Shown: positions 53,090 through 61,035, counted from the stretch's first letter. The stretch is DNA of 64,000 nt from Rhodococcus sovatensis (GCF_037327425.1 NZ_CP147846.1:5456001-5520000); one strand, 5' to 3'. Notes: a model not told the origin generated them from the letters alone. Translations and numbers: made by a program.

Positions 53090-53932
53090 ATGACCGCAGC
53101 CGCACTTCCAGTCCAGGTAGAGCCGCTTGCCGCCGATGATGCGGCGACGTACGCCCAGTGGTTCGCGTGCTTGGCCGAGCCGATGCGCGTCCGAATTCTG
53201 CATCTCGTCGCCGGATCCCGATCGGGAATCGCCGTCGGAAAGCTTGCCGATGCGCTCGACATCGGCCAGCCGACGGTGTCGCATCACGTTCGCAAGCTTG
53301 CCGACGTCGGATTCGTGACCCTCGACAAGAGGGGCACTACGACGATCGTTTCGGTCAATCCGACGTGCTGCACCGGCCTCCCGCACGCCGCGGATGCGGT
53401 CATGGGTCTGCTGACGCCCAGGCCGTGCTGCCCGGTGGACCTTCCGGACGATGTCACGGTTCGCGCGATGGAGGACGGCGATTGGAATGCAGTTCGCCGG
53501 ATCTACGCCGAGGGCATCGCAACCGGTGACGCGACGTTCGAGACCGATGTTCCTTCGCAGCAGGCGCTGGACGAGAAGTGGTCGGTCGGTCACCGCTGGG
53601 TCGCAGTAGTCGACGAACAACTTGTGGGATGGGCGACGTTGGCTCCCGTCTCCGCCCGCGACTGCTACCGCGGAGTCGCCGAGAACTCGGTATACGTAGC
53701 AGACGGGTATCGTGGCCGCGGCGTGGGAAAGTCGTTGATACACAAGCAGGTCAACGAGGCTGATGCTGCTGGTCTGTGGACACTGCAGACGTCGATCTTT
53801 CCCGAGAACCGAGCGAGCATCGCGCTGCATCATTCGTCGGGATATCGCACCGTCGGGATCCGCGAGCGCGTCGCCCAGCTCGACGGCGTCTGGCGTGACA
53901 CCGTCATGCTCGAACGCCGCCGCGCGGACTGA
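53090..53932 (+). CDS. ArsR-family regulator fused to ArsN-type GNAT acetyltransferase
   Basis: This is a two-domain protein of 280 residues. Residues 1-115 are an ArsR/SmtB winged helix (EPMRVRILHLVAGSRSGIAV, then LDIGQPTVSHHVRKLADVGF). It carries Cys pairs in NPTCCTG and RPCCPVD that could bind As(III) or an organoarsenical. Residues 118-280 are a GNAT domain with VRAMEDGDWNAVRRIYAEGI, GWATLAPVSAR and acetyl-CoA loop YRGRGVGKSLI, matching phosphinothricin/arsinothricin N-acetyltransferases (Pat/ArsN1). It is divergent from a flavoprotein-exporter pair. A self-controlled sensor-enzyme for an arsenical antibiotic is the simplest reading; the substrate is inferred. Confidence 0.85.
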   Translation: MTAAALPVQVEPLAADDAATYAQWFACLAEPMRVRILHLVAGSRSGIAVGKLADALDIGQPTVSHHVRKLADVGFVTLDKRGTTTIVSVNPTCCTGLPHAADAVMGLLTPRPCCPVDLPDDVTVRAMEDGDWNAVRRIYAEGIATGDATFETDVPSQQALDEKWSVGHRWVAVVDEQLVGWATLAPVSARDCYRGVAENSVYVADGYRGRGVGKSLIHKQVNEADAAGLWTLQTSIFPENRASIALHHSSGYRTVGIRERVAQLDGVWRDTVMLERRRAD

Positions 53933-53949
53933 GCACAGGCCCATCGGAT

Positions 53950-54993
53950 TCACGACAGCGTCTTCACGAGTGCAGAGACTGCTGAACGTGCGGTCCTCCC
54001 CACCCCGATCAGTGTCGCCGACGCTGGGCCGCACCAGTCGCCGTATCCCAGGAATACCATCGTCGGCTCGTCCTGAACGTGGTTGCCGTTCAGTGCTATT
54101 GGCGACGAATCGGTGGATGGCAGATGCAGCGCTCGCAGGTGCCGCAGCGCAGAGCGGAATCCGGTGCACCACACGATGGCGTCGAATTCCTCGGTTCCGT
54201 CCTCGCCGAGCACTCCATCCGGAACGATCTCCGTGAACATGCGTCGGCTGTGCAGGACGCCCCGCTCGCGTGCGTCTTTGACCGGTGGAACCATGACGAT
54301 GTCCCCCAACCCGGTGACGCCGCCGGAGTCGGCTGCGCCGCTGGCGAGCGCGCGGGCGCGATCACTGGCAACGTCGAACAGGACTCGTCCGTCGACATCG
54401 TCGGCAAGAAACCGCGGTTCCCGAGCGGTGAACCACACCGTATCGGCGACGGTGGATATCTCGGCAAGGATCTGCGCCGCAGAGTTGCCTCCACCGACGA
54501 TGGCAACTTCTCTACCCGAGAACTGTTCGGGGGTGCGGTAATCGGCAGCGTGCAACTGCACGCCGCCGAAGCTGCGCATTCCGGGATAGTTCGGCCAGAA
54601 CGGACGTGACCACGTTCCGGTGGCGTTGACGATTGCTGACGCGTCGAATACGCCGCTGTCGGTTTCGACGCGATACCGATGATGGTCACCGCGACGAACC
54701 GACTCCACCCGTACCGGTCGGTGCACAGGGAGGTCGTACTTCTTCTCGTACGCGGTGAGATAGTCCACGACGTGGGAGGCAGGCGGAAAGCCCTGCGGCC
54801 ACGGCGGCATCGGCCATCCCGGCAGTCGTGAGTACTCGGCGGGCGAGAACAGGTGAAGTGACGGCCAGTAGTCCTGCCAGGATCCGCCCGGACGGGGCTG
54901 GTCGTCGAGGATGACGAAATCCAACCCCGCCCGGCGTAGGTAGTAGCCTGCGGCGAGACCGGCTTGGCCGCCACCGATGACCACGGTGGTCAC
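53950..54993 (-). CDS. arsO: ArsO-like flavin-containing monooxygenase
   Basis: This NAD(P)/FAD-dependent oxidoreductase of about 347 residues is frequently found in ars operons. The FAD site is VTTVVIGGGQAGLAAGYYLR. WPSLHLFSPAEYSRLPGW and EVAIVGGGNSAAQILAEIS (NADP site) are typical of the FMO/ArsO group, and the C-terminal VFLGYGDWCGPASATLIGVG is also conserved. I use GTG 54993, where homology starts; a GTG at 55029 would lie inside the palindrome at 55015-55090. It is the last gene of the arsR-acr3-arsC run and is convergent with the ArsR-ArsN gene. The substrate is not known. Confidence 0.82.
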   Translation of the reverse strand: MTTVVIGGGQAGLAAGYYLRRAGLDFVILDDQPRPGGSWQDYWPSLHLFSPAEYSRLPGWPMPPWPQGFPPASHVVDYLTAYEKKYDLPVHRPVRVESVRRGDHHRYRVETDSGVFDASAIVNATGTWSRPFWPNYPGMRSFGGVQLHAADYRTPEQFSGREVAIVGGGNSAAQILAEISTVADTVWFTAREPRFLADDVDGRVLFDVASDRARALASGAADSGGVTGLGDIVMVPPVKDARERGVLHSRRMFTEIVPDGVLGEDGTEEFDAIVWCTGFRSALRHLRALHLPSTDSSPIALNGNHVQDEPTMVFLGYGDWCGPASATLIGVGRTARSAVSALVKTLS

Positions 54994-55014
54994 GGCCGCA
55001 CCAGTAGTTGCGAG

Positions 55015-55090
55015 TGGGCAGGAAGACACATTTGCGCTGATTTCACGCGGGAACCCGCGTGATTCGGTCGCAAGTGTGGCTTCCTGCCCA
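55015..55090. repeat. Long imperfect palindrome between arsC and arsO
   Basis: Two 37-base arms (55015-55051 and 55054-55090) are reverse complements at 29 of 37 positions with only 2 bases between them. The outer arm (TGGGCAGGAAG) and inner arm (TCACGCGGG) match perfectly, and mismatches cluster in the middle. It could form a very long hairpin, acting as an attenuator or terminator before arsO or as a repeated extragenic palindrome. Confidence 0.7.
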
Positions 55091-55098
55091 TTTATCGG

Positions 55099-55506
55099 TC
55101 ACCGAGACAGGCGAGCGGTGAGGTCGTCGACCCTAGCGGAGATGTCGTCGCGAACAAGCCGCATGCGTTCGATGCCGTCGATACCGCGCTCGGATGGCTC
55201 GTCGGTATCCCAGTTCAGATACGTCGGACCGTCTATCGCGTCGAGCTTCGCTTCACTGCCGAGGGTGATGACGTAGTTCATCCGAGCCAGCAATTCGGGA
55301 TCGATCGGCTTGGGCTGCTCACCGGTGAGATCGACACCGACCTCGAGCAGTGACTCTGCGGACAGCGCATTCACTGCACTGCCGGGCTTGGTGCCGGCCG
55401 AATGCACCTCGACTGAATCGCCTGCCGCTTTGCGCATCAGCCCGGCGGCCATCTGCGACTTGCCACCGTTCTTGACGCAGACGAACAGTACGCTCGGTGT
55501 GCTCAT
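55099..55506 (-). CDS. arsC: Low-molecular-weight phosphatase-type arsenate reductase, Lys-variant active site
   Basis: This 135-residue protein has the LMW-PTP fold that reduces arsenate to arsenite with a thiol cofactor. The phosphate loop is FVCVKNGGKSQMAAGLM, so the C-x5-R signature has Lys instead of Arg. The acid loop ends LNWDTDEPSERG. It has no second redox Cys near residue 82 (YVITLGSEAKLD), unlike the paralogue next to it. That fits a mycothiol-dependent, single-Cys mechanism like the corynebacterial ArsC enzymes. The ATG overlaps the stop of the preceding arsC (ATGA). Confidence 0.82.
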   Translation of the reverse strand: MSTPSVLFVCVKNGGKSQMAAGLMRKAAGDSVEVHSAGTKPGSAVNALSAESLLEVGVDLTGEQPKPIDPELLARMNYVITLGSEAKLDAIDGPTYLNWDTDEPSERGIDGIERMRLVRDDISARVDDLTARLSR

Positions 55507-55919
55507 CGAGCCGTAACAGACTGCGACAGTTCGGCAATCAGGTCTTCGATGCGAGTCTTGATCTCGTCGCGGATCGGTCGGACCGCCTCGACTCCCTTGC
55601 CTGCGGGATCGGGTAGAGCCCAGTCGCGGTAACTCACGCCTGGGAAGACCGGGCATGCGTCCCCGCACCCCATGGTGATGACGACGTCGGAGGTTTCGAC
55701 GGCTACCGGGGTCAGGATCTTCGGAGATTGTGCCGAGATGTCGATACCTAGTTCGGCCATGGCCTCCACGGCGGCGGAGTTGATGGAATCGGCCGGTGCG
55801 CTACCGGCAGAACGGACCTCGATGGTGTCGCCGGCGAGGTGGCTCAAGAATCCGGCGGCCATCTGGGAGCGTCCGGCGTTGTGGACGCAGACGAACAGGA
55901 CGCTGGGTGTGTCGGACAT
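55503..55919 (-). CDS. arsC: Arsenate reductase (LMW-PTP type)
   Basis: This 138-residue enzyme reduces arsenate. The canonical loop FVCVHNAGRSQMAAGFL contains C-x5-R-S. ITMGCGDACPVFPGVSY holds two further Cys three residues apart, and RDWALPDPAGKG contains the general-acid Asp. The gene starts 25 bases after the stop of the longer arsC (55945) and is coupled to the next arsC by ATGA. It is close in sequence to the C-terminal domain of the 217-residue copy, implying tandem duplication. Confidence 0.88.
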   Translation of the reverse strand: MSDTPSVLFVCVHNAGRSQMAAGFLSHLAGDTIEVRSAGSAPADSINSAAVEAMAELGIDISAQSPKILTPVAVETSDVVITMGCGDACPVFPGVSYRDWALPDPAGKGVEAVRPIRDEIKTRIEDLIAELSQSVTAR

Positions 55920-55944
55920 CGAGATGGCCCTTCTGTATCGGGGG

Positions 55945-56598
55945 TCAAGCAGGAACGGATGAGGTCAAGTCGGTGAGAAGCTCGCTCACGCGGGCGTCGA
56001 GGTCGTCGCGGATGACCCGAACTTCGTCGAGCGACTTGCCGTCGGGGTCGGTCAGTTGCCAGTCCAGGTAGCGCTTACCGGGGTAGACGGCGCAGGCGTC
56101 GCCGCATCCCATCGACACCACGACGTCGGCCGCGGCGACAACGTCGTCGGTCAACGGCTTGGGGAATTCGCCTCCCAGGTCGATGCCCATTTCCGCCATG
56201 GCTTCGACCACGATCGGATTGATCTCGTGCGTCGGCGAAGATCCTGCCGATCGCACGTGTACCCGACCTTGTGCACGGTGGTTGAGCAAGCCTGCAGCCA
56301 TCTGAGACCGCCCGGCGTTGTGGACGCAGATGAAGAGCACCTCGGGTACGAGCTTCGGTGCGTCACCTTGTGATTGAGCAAGTGCTGTGAGTCGATCGGC
56401 GGCGAACTTGCCTGCCAGCGTCGTCAGGTGTGTATGAATCTTCGAGGTCCGCCGCAGTGATGTGTAGGACTCGAATACATACCGTTCCACGGTTTGCATC
56501 GAAAAGATGCCTTCGTATTCGGCGGCCAGTCTCTCTGCGGTGCGCGAGAGTACGGCCTGTGGCATGAGTAGTTCGGGTTGCGCGCGGTGTTCGGACAT
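55945..56598 (-). CDS. arsC: Arsenate reductase with N-terminal three-helix dimerisation domain
   Basis: This protein has 217 residues. Residues 1-85 form a helical bundle (RTAERLAAEYEGIFSMQTVE, IHTHLTTLAGKFAADRLTAL) like the three-helix dimerisation domain seen before some actinobacterial ArsC proteins. Residues 88-217 are the LMW-PTP domain with FICVHNAGRSQMAAGLLNHR, SMGCGDACAVYPG and LDWQLTDPDGKS. The ATG at 56598 lies in an ATGA overlap with acr3, so it is translated together with the arsenite exporter that removes its product. The frame is open upstream but there it is antisense-like and not coding. Confidence 0.88.
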   Translation of the reverse strand: MSEHRAQPELLMPQAVLSRTAERLAAEYEGIFSMQTVERYVFESYTSLRRTSKIHTHLTTLAGKFAADRLTALAQSQGDAPKLVPEVLFICVHNAGRSQMAAGLLNHRAQGRVHVRSAGSSPTHEINPIVVEAMAEMGIDLGGEFPKPLTDDVVAAADVVVSMGCGDACAVYPGKRYLDWQLTDPDGKSLDEVRVIRDDLDARVSELLTDLTSSVPA

Positions 56599-57698
56599 CA
56601 GGACTCCTTTGTCGCTGTCGTCACGGATTTGCTGGGCGTGAAGCGTTTGCGGAGAGCCAGTGAGACGTAGACCAAGCCCACGAGCACTGGTACTTCGATC
56701 AGTGGTCCGACGACACCCGCGAGTGCTTGGCCGGATGTTGCGCCGTAGGTGGCGATCGCGATGGCGATGGCGAGTTCGAAGTTGTTGCCCGCAGCGGTGA
56801 ATGCGAGAGTCGTGGTGCGTTCGTAGCCCAGGCCCATGGCGGCACCGAGGGCGTATCCGCCGCCCCACATCACCGCGAAGTACACCAGAAGCGGGAGTGC
56901 GATGCGGACGACGTCCAGCGGCTGCGAGGTGATCTGATCACCTTGCAGCGCAAAGAGAATGACGATGGTGAACAGCAGACCGTACAGCGCCCACGGACCG
57001 ATCTTCGGGATGAACTTCGACTCGTACCACTCACGCCCCTTGGCGCGCTCACCGAAGTAGCGCGACGCGAACCCGGCGATGAGAGGGATGCCGAGGAAGA
57101 TCAGGACCGACTTCGCGATCTGCCAGGGCGAGGCTTCGATGGTGGTCTGTTCGAGGCCGAGCCAGCCGGGCAGGATCGACAGGTAGAACCAGCCGAGAAC
57201 GGCGAACATGAACACCTGGAACACCGAGTTGATCGCGACCAGCACGGCTGCCGCTTCTCGGTCACCACACGCGAGGTCGTTCCAGATGATGACCATAGCG
57301 ATGCAGCGGGCCAGACCGACGATGATCAGTCCGGTGCGGTATTCGGGCAGATCGGGTAGGAAGAGCCACGCGAGTGCGAACATCAACGCCGGGCCCAGGA
57401 TCCAGTTCAGAAGCAAAGAACCTATGAGCAGACGCTTGTCGCCGGTGACGGTGTCGAGACGGTCGTATCGGACCTTCGCCAGCACCGGGTACATCATGAT
57501 CAGCAGTCCGATGGCGATCGGCAGTGAGACGCCGTCGATCGAGATGGCCGACAGGGCGTCGTTCATTCCTGGGATCAGTTTCCCCAGCAGGATGCCGACG
57601 ACCATGGCTACACCGATCCAGACCGGGAGGAACCTGTCGAGGGTGGAGAGCTTTCCGACGACTGCCGGGTGGTCGGAGGTACTGGCTGCGGTGCTCAT
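56598..57698 (-). CDS. acr3: Arsenite efflux permease ACR3
   Basis: This ten-helix cytoplasmic-membrane exporter of As(III) has 366 residues. GLARCIAMVIIWNDLACGDR contains the essential Cys of the fourth helix, and AAGNNFELAIAIAIATYG holds the conserved Glu of the ninth. The N-terminus (LDRFLPVWIGVAMVVGILLG) is also diagnostic. It starts within the arsR stop (ATGA) and ends within the arsC start (ATGA), so arsR, acr3 and the first arsC form one transcription-translation unit. It is probably induced when ArsR releases the promoter at 58091-58119. Confidence 0.94.
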   Translation of the reverse strand: MSTAASTSDHPAVVGKLSTLDRFLPVWIGVAMVVGILLGKLIPGMNDALSAISIDGVSLPIAIGLLIMMYPVLAKVRYDRLDTVTGDKRLLIGSLLLNWILGPALMFALAWLFLPDLPEYRTGLIIVGLARCIAMVIIWNDLACGDREAAAVLVAINSVFQVFMFAVLGWFYLSILPGWLGLEQTTIEASPWQIAKSVLIFLGIPLIAGFASRYFGERAKGREWYESKFIPKIGPWALYGLLFTIVILFALQGDQITSQPLDVVRIALPLLVYFAVMWGGGYALGAAMGLGYERTTTLAFTAAGNNFELAIAIAIATYGATSGQALAGVVGPLIEVPVLVGLVYVSLALRKRFTPSKSVTTATKES

Positions 57699-58084
57699 GC
57701 AGTCACCAGCGCAGCATCGTCAGCGGTTGGGTCGGCGGCAGCCAGCACCGACGACAACTGTTGCAGTGCTGTGGGAATGACCCAGTAGTACACCCAGGTG
57801 CCGCGCCGTTCGCAATCCAGAAGCCCGGCTTCGCGGAGAACCTTGAGGTGATGGGAGATCGTGGGCTGGGACAGGTCGAACGAATCGGAGATGTCGCACA
57901 CGCACGCTTCGCCGCCTGCGTGGCTCGCCACGATGCTGAGCAGTCGGAGCCGGACCGGATCTCCCAATGCCTTGAACATCCGAGCGAGATCGCCTGCCCA
58001 ATCGGTGGTCAAGGGTTCGCGGATCAAGGGCGAGCAACATGCACCACTTGCGGCGTCCTCGACGGGGAGGCTCTGTTTCGACAT
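57695..58084 (-). CDS. arsR: ArsR-family arsenic-responsive repressor
   Basis: This 129-residue winged-helix repressor includes FKALGDPVRLRLLSIVASHA, then the As(III)-sensing GEACVCDISDSFDLS with its C-x-C in the alpha-3 position. The recognition helix is SQPTISHHLKVLREAGLLDC. Two more adjacent Cys near residue 16 (ASGACCSP) may be a third ligand. It is the first gene of the operon. The -10 box is 6 bases from its ATG, implying a leaderless mRNA, and no ribosome site is present. It should repress its own operon until arsenite binds. Confidence 0.92.
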   Translation of the reverse strand: MSKQSLPVEDAASGACCSPLIREPLTTDWAGDLARMFKALGDPVRLRLLSIVASHAGGEACVCDISDSFDLSQPTISHHLKVLREAGLLDCERRGTWVYYWVIPTALQQLSSVLAAADPTADDAALVTA

Positions 58085-58090
58085 GCGTCT

Positions 58091-58119
58091 ATATTGACAG
58101 TCGCCGAATTACGGGTCAA
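58091..58119 (-). promoter_or_regulatory. Candidate leaderless promoter of the arsR operon
   Basis: On the minus strand TTGACC (58119-58114) and CAATAT (58096-58091) are separated by 17 bp, and the arsR ATG begins at 58084. With a start point 6-7 bases after the -10, transcription would begin at or next to the ATG. Confidence 0.45.
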
Positions 58120-58141
58120 GCGAACAGCACGTGAACTCTCT

Positions 58142-59494
58142 CTAGCGCGCGGCCACCGTCGAACGCAGGAGGGCGAACGAGAATGCTGCCGTGACTGCCA
58201 GCAAGACGGCCATGACTGCACACGCAAGTCGGAAGTCGGCCAGTCCTGTCGCGAGCGTGAGCGCCGCCAGTCCCAGCGCACCGCCGAATTGTTTGCTGGT
58301 GTTCATCAGCCCGGATGCTGCGCCTGCGTCGTCGGGGGCGACGCCGCTGCTGACGGCTGTGGCCAGCGGTGTGTTGAGCAGTCCTCCGCCGACGCCGATC
58401 AGGATCGACGGGATGCCGATGGCGAGGAAGTAAGCGTCCGAGTGCGTTGACGCGAGGCTCGCACACATCAGTCCGATCGATGCCAGTGCCGCGCCCGCAG
58501 CCGCTATGCGGTGCGGCGGGTGTTTGTCGAGTAGGCGAGGTGTCAGGGCGATGCTGGTGATGACTACTGCTGTGGTGAGTGGGAGGAATCCGAAGGCCGT
58601 CCGAACTGGACTCAGATGTAGCGACTGCTGCATGCGATAGGTCAGGAAGAACCAAATGGGTACTTGAAAAACGGCGCCGGTCAACAGGGTCAACGCGTTC
58701 CCGGTGACAAGGATTCGGTTGGCGAGCAGTCGTGCCGGGACGAGTGGATTGGGTGATCGACGTAGTCGGACGACGAAGCCGACCGTGCCGACAATCCCGA
58801 GTAGCGCGGCCGCCGAGGCGACCGAGGTCGAGCCGTCGTCGCCGAGTTCGGTGACGGCGAGGGTGCATCCACCCAGTGCGGCAGCGCCCAGCGCGGCACC
58901 CGCCAAGTCGACCGACGGTCGGTTCGAGAGGACCGGTCGCGGAACGTAGCGAAACGTCATGAGCAGTACCGCAATGCCGATCGGCAGATTGATCAGCAGC
59001 ACCGAACGCCATGAGATGTATTCGGTCAACGCGCCACCGACGATATTTCCGACTCCGCCGCCGGCGACGCTGACGGCCGTCCACACCGCAAGTGCCCGTG
59101 TTCGAGTGGGCCCTTCGGGGTATGTGGTTGTCAGCAGCGTGAAGGTCGCAGGAGAGACGACCGCCGCGGCCAAGCCCTGCGCGATGCGGGCGGCGATGAG
59201 CACTGAACCGGTCGGTGCAAGTCCGCCGGCGACGCTCGCCGCGACGAATGCCGTTGTGCCGATGATGAACACGCGTCGTGCGCCGTGCGTGTCCGCGACT
59301 CGGGCGCCGGCGAGGAGCGCGGCAGCGAACGCGAGGCTGTATCCGCCGGCAACCCACTGAATGTCCTTGGTGCTGAGAGTGAGTGCGGTGTCGATCTCGG
59401 GAAGTGCGATGTTGACCACCGACACATCGAGCACCACTGTCAGTTGCGCAAGTGCCGCGACTGCAAGTACTCCCCAACGACTCTTCGATACCAT
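58142..59494 (-). CDS. MFS drug exporter, DHA2 (14-helix) family
   Basis: This drug/H+ antiporter-like protein has 450 residues. The first helix region has LAQLTVVLDVSVVNIALPEI, the DHA2 motif D1. GARVADTHGARRVFIIG is motif A, and ALAVWTAVSVAGGGVGNIVG carries motif C-like glycines typical of antiporters. ATG 59494 has AAAGGGG seven bases upstream; the long open frame further upstream is antisense to the TetR gene. The protein is somewhat short for fourteen helices. It is divergent from a TetR repressor with a palindromic operator between them, so it is probably induced by its own substrates. Confidence 0.87.
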   Translation of the reverse strand: MVSKSRWGVLAVAALAQLTVVLDVSVVNIALPEIDTALTLSTKDIQWVAGGYSLAFAAALLAGARVADTHGARRVFIIGTTAFVAASVAGGLAPTGSVLIAARIAQGLAAAVVSPATFTLLTTTYPEGPTRTRALAVWTAVSVAGGGVGNIVGGALTEYISWRSVLLINLPIGIAVLLMTFRYVPRPVLSNRPSVDLAGAALGAAALGGCTLAVTELGDDGSTSVASAAALLGIVGTVGFVVRLRRSPNPLVPARLLANRILVTGNALTLLTGAVFQVPIWFFLTYRMQQSLHLSPVRTAFGFLPLTTAVVITSIALTPRLLDKHPPHRIAAAGAALASIGLMCASLASTHSDAYFLAIGIPSILIGVGGGLLNTPLATAVSSGVAPDDAGAASGLMNTSKQFGGALGLAALTLATGLADFRLACAVMAVLLAVTAAFSFALLRSTVAAR

Positions 59495-59507
59495 CGGATC
59501 ACCCCTT

Positions 59508-59523
59508 TGATACAGTTGTATCA
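59508..59523. promoter_or_regulatory. Palindromic TetR-type operator
   Basis: TGATACA-GT-TGTATCA is a perfect 7+7 palindrome centred in the 42-bp gap between the MFS and TetR start codons. It abuts the ribosome-binding site of the exporter gene, so repressor binding would block both promoters. Confidence 0.7.
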
Positions 59524-59536
59524 GACGGGAGGACGA

Positions 59537-60124
59537 ATGGGAGACGATGATCGGCGAGATCAAATACTCACTGCAGCGGAGCGAGTAGCCACCTTCGAGG
59601 GGCTCGACAAGCTGACGATGCGCAGTGCCGCAGCCGAGGCCGGAGTGTCGCTGAGATTGGTTCAGTACTACTTCGGGTCGAAGTCGAGCCTGTTGGAGTC
59701 GGTGCTGACGCGGTTCTCCGACCGAAGTTTCGCCGGCTGGCGCGCCCGGGTCGGCGACGAGATGTCTGCGCGGGAGAAGGTGCGCGCGTTCGTGGATGCT
59801 GCGCTTCCACTCGACGAGGAACGCCGCGCGTTTCACAGGCTGGGGGTGGCGTTCGCGTCGTTGGCTCTGAGTGATCCTCAGCTGGCGGCGGGCATCTATC
59901 GCGCCAATCTCGATGCGACGGAAGAGGTCCTCGTCGATCTGATTCGCTCGGCGGCACTCGAATGCGGTGCAGCCGACATGGAGTGGAGGGTGGAAGCGCG
60001 GACTCTGATGTCGTTGATCCACGGTGTGGGCACGATGATCATGGTCGAGCAGATCGACGGTCCAGAGGCCGGGCGCATCGTCGACCGATTCCTAACCGGC
60101 AGGGTCTACCTCCGGCGGGTGTAG
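59537..60124 (+). CDS. TetR-family transcriptional repressor
   Basis: This 195-residue regulator has the N-terminal helix-turn-helix in RDQILTAAERVATFEGLDKL and RSAAAEAGVSLRLVQYYFGS, ending in the F-G-S-K-S-S-L motif. The C-terminal ligand and dimerisation part (residues 70-195) resembles TetR_C_6-type domains. ATG 59537 has GGGAGG four bases upstream. It is divergent from the DHA2 exporter and likely controls both genes through the palindrome at 59508-59523. The inducer is unknown. Confidence 0.88.
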   Translation: MGDDDRRDQILTAAERVATFEGLDKLTMRSAAAEAGVSLRLVQYYFGSKSSLLESVLTRFSDRSFAGWRARVGDEMSAREKVRAFVDAALPLDEERRAFHRLGVAFASLALSDPQLAAGIYRANLDATEEVLVDLIRSAALECGAADMEWRVEARTLMSLIHGVGTMIMVEQIDGPEAGRIVDRFLTGRVYLRRV

Positions 60125-60140
60125 TCATAATGCTGGACTG

Positions 60141-60205
60141 CGAGATTTACCCCCCGGTTGTGCGGCCACAGGGACATTCAGCGCACAACCGGGGGGTAAA
60201 TCTCG
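60141..60205. repeat. Perfect 23-bp inverted repeat between convergent genes
   Basis: Arms at 60141-60163 and 60183-60205 are exact reverse complements, including CCCCCC/GGGGGG tracts, with a 19-base loop. It lies between the stops of the TetR gene and the transglutaminase-like gene. It may be a bidirectional terminator or a miniature repeat; no U-tract follows. Confidence 0.75.
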
Positions 60206-60228
60206 GTGCCGACGACAGAGAATGCAGA

Positions 60229-61035
60229 TCAGGTCAGGGAGACGAGTTCGGTGATGTCGTCGTTCGGGAGATCGCCGTCGACCACTGCGGTGACGACCGA
60301 GCTGTTCAAGGTGATTGCACCCTTGTGGTTGTCGAGGAACGCGGTGTCCGCCGCGTCCCGCCCAGTTGCGATGCGGACAAGCGTCGAGCGCGGAGCCAAG
60401 CAGGTGGCGTCGACGACTCGCCATACGCCGCCGACGAATGCCTCGGCGACGGCGTGGAAGTCCATCGGGTCGCAGCCCGGTGCGTAGACCGCGACCAGTC
60501 GCGCCGGCACGTTGACCGCCCGCAGCATCGCGACGACCAAGTGCGAGTAGTCGCGGCAAACGCCCGCTCCGGCGAGGAGGGTGTCGGTCGCGCCGTCGAT
60601 CGGATCACTGCTGCCCGGAACGTAATTCAGCCGCGCACCGACCCATGACGAGATTCGCTCGAGCAACTCCTCGGAGTCGGCGTAGGCGCCGAACTCGGTC
60701 GCCGCGAAACCGTAGAACTTGTCGGCCTCGGCGTAGCGGCTGGGGCGCAGGTACAGCGACATGTCGTAATCCGTGACGGGCGCGGGCGTCGTGTTACCGA
60801 GGACGGTGGCGTCGTACGCGACCTGAAGATTGCCCACGCCGGCTGGGAAGACGTGGATGCGATTGCCGTGCGCACCACTGACTTCTGTGGGCGTGATCGG
60901 TTGTCCGTCGAGTTCGAAGGTGAGTGACTCGGTCACCGTCGTGCCGGGGTGGGGCGCGATGGCGATCTGGAATTCGAGGGTGGTGGCGTCGGTGATATCG
61001 ACATCGAGTCGCGCTGATACGTCGCGTTTGAGCAC
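60229..61035 (-). CDS. Transglutaminase-like cysteine protease-fold protein
   Basis: This 268-residue protein has an N-terminal beta domain (LTFELDGQPITPTEVSGAHG) as in the transglutaminase N-domain family. The catalytic core is LLAGAGVCRDYSHLVVAMLR with the Cys nucleophile, DPMDFHAVAEAFVGGVWRVV with the His, and DAT with the Asp. The triad is complete. No signal peptide is visible, so it likely acts in the cytoplasm. Such proteins are commonly paired with circularly permuted ATP-grasp and alpha-E genes, but none is present here. Peptide cleavage or transamidation are both possible. Confidence 0.87.
   Translation of the reverse strand: MLKRDVSARLDVDITDATTLEFQIAIAPHPGTTVTESLTFELDGQPITPTEVSGAHGNRIHVFPAGVGNLQVAYDATVLGNTTPAPVTDYDMSLYLRPSRYAEADKFYGFAATEFGAYADSEELLERISSWVGARLNYVPGSSDPIDGATDTLLAGAGVCRDYSHLVVAMLRAVNVPARLVAVYAPGCDPMDFHAVAEAFVGGVWRVVDATCLAPRSTLVRIATGRDAADTAFLDNHKGAITLNSSVVTAVVDGDLPNDDITELVSLT

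Noticed and set aside
59495..60022. N-terminal extension of the MFS exporter
   Set aside because: Antisense to the TetR gene; a good ribosome site and first helix place the start at 59494.
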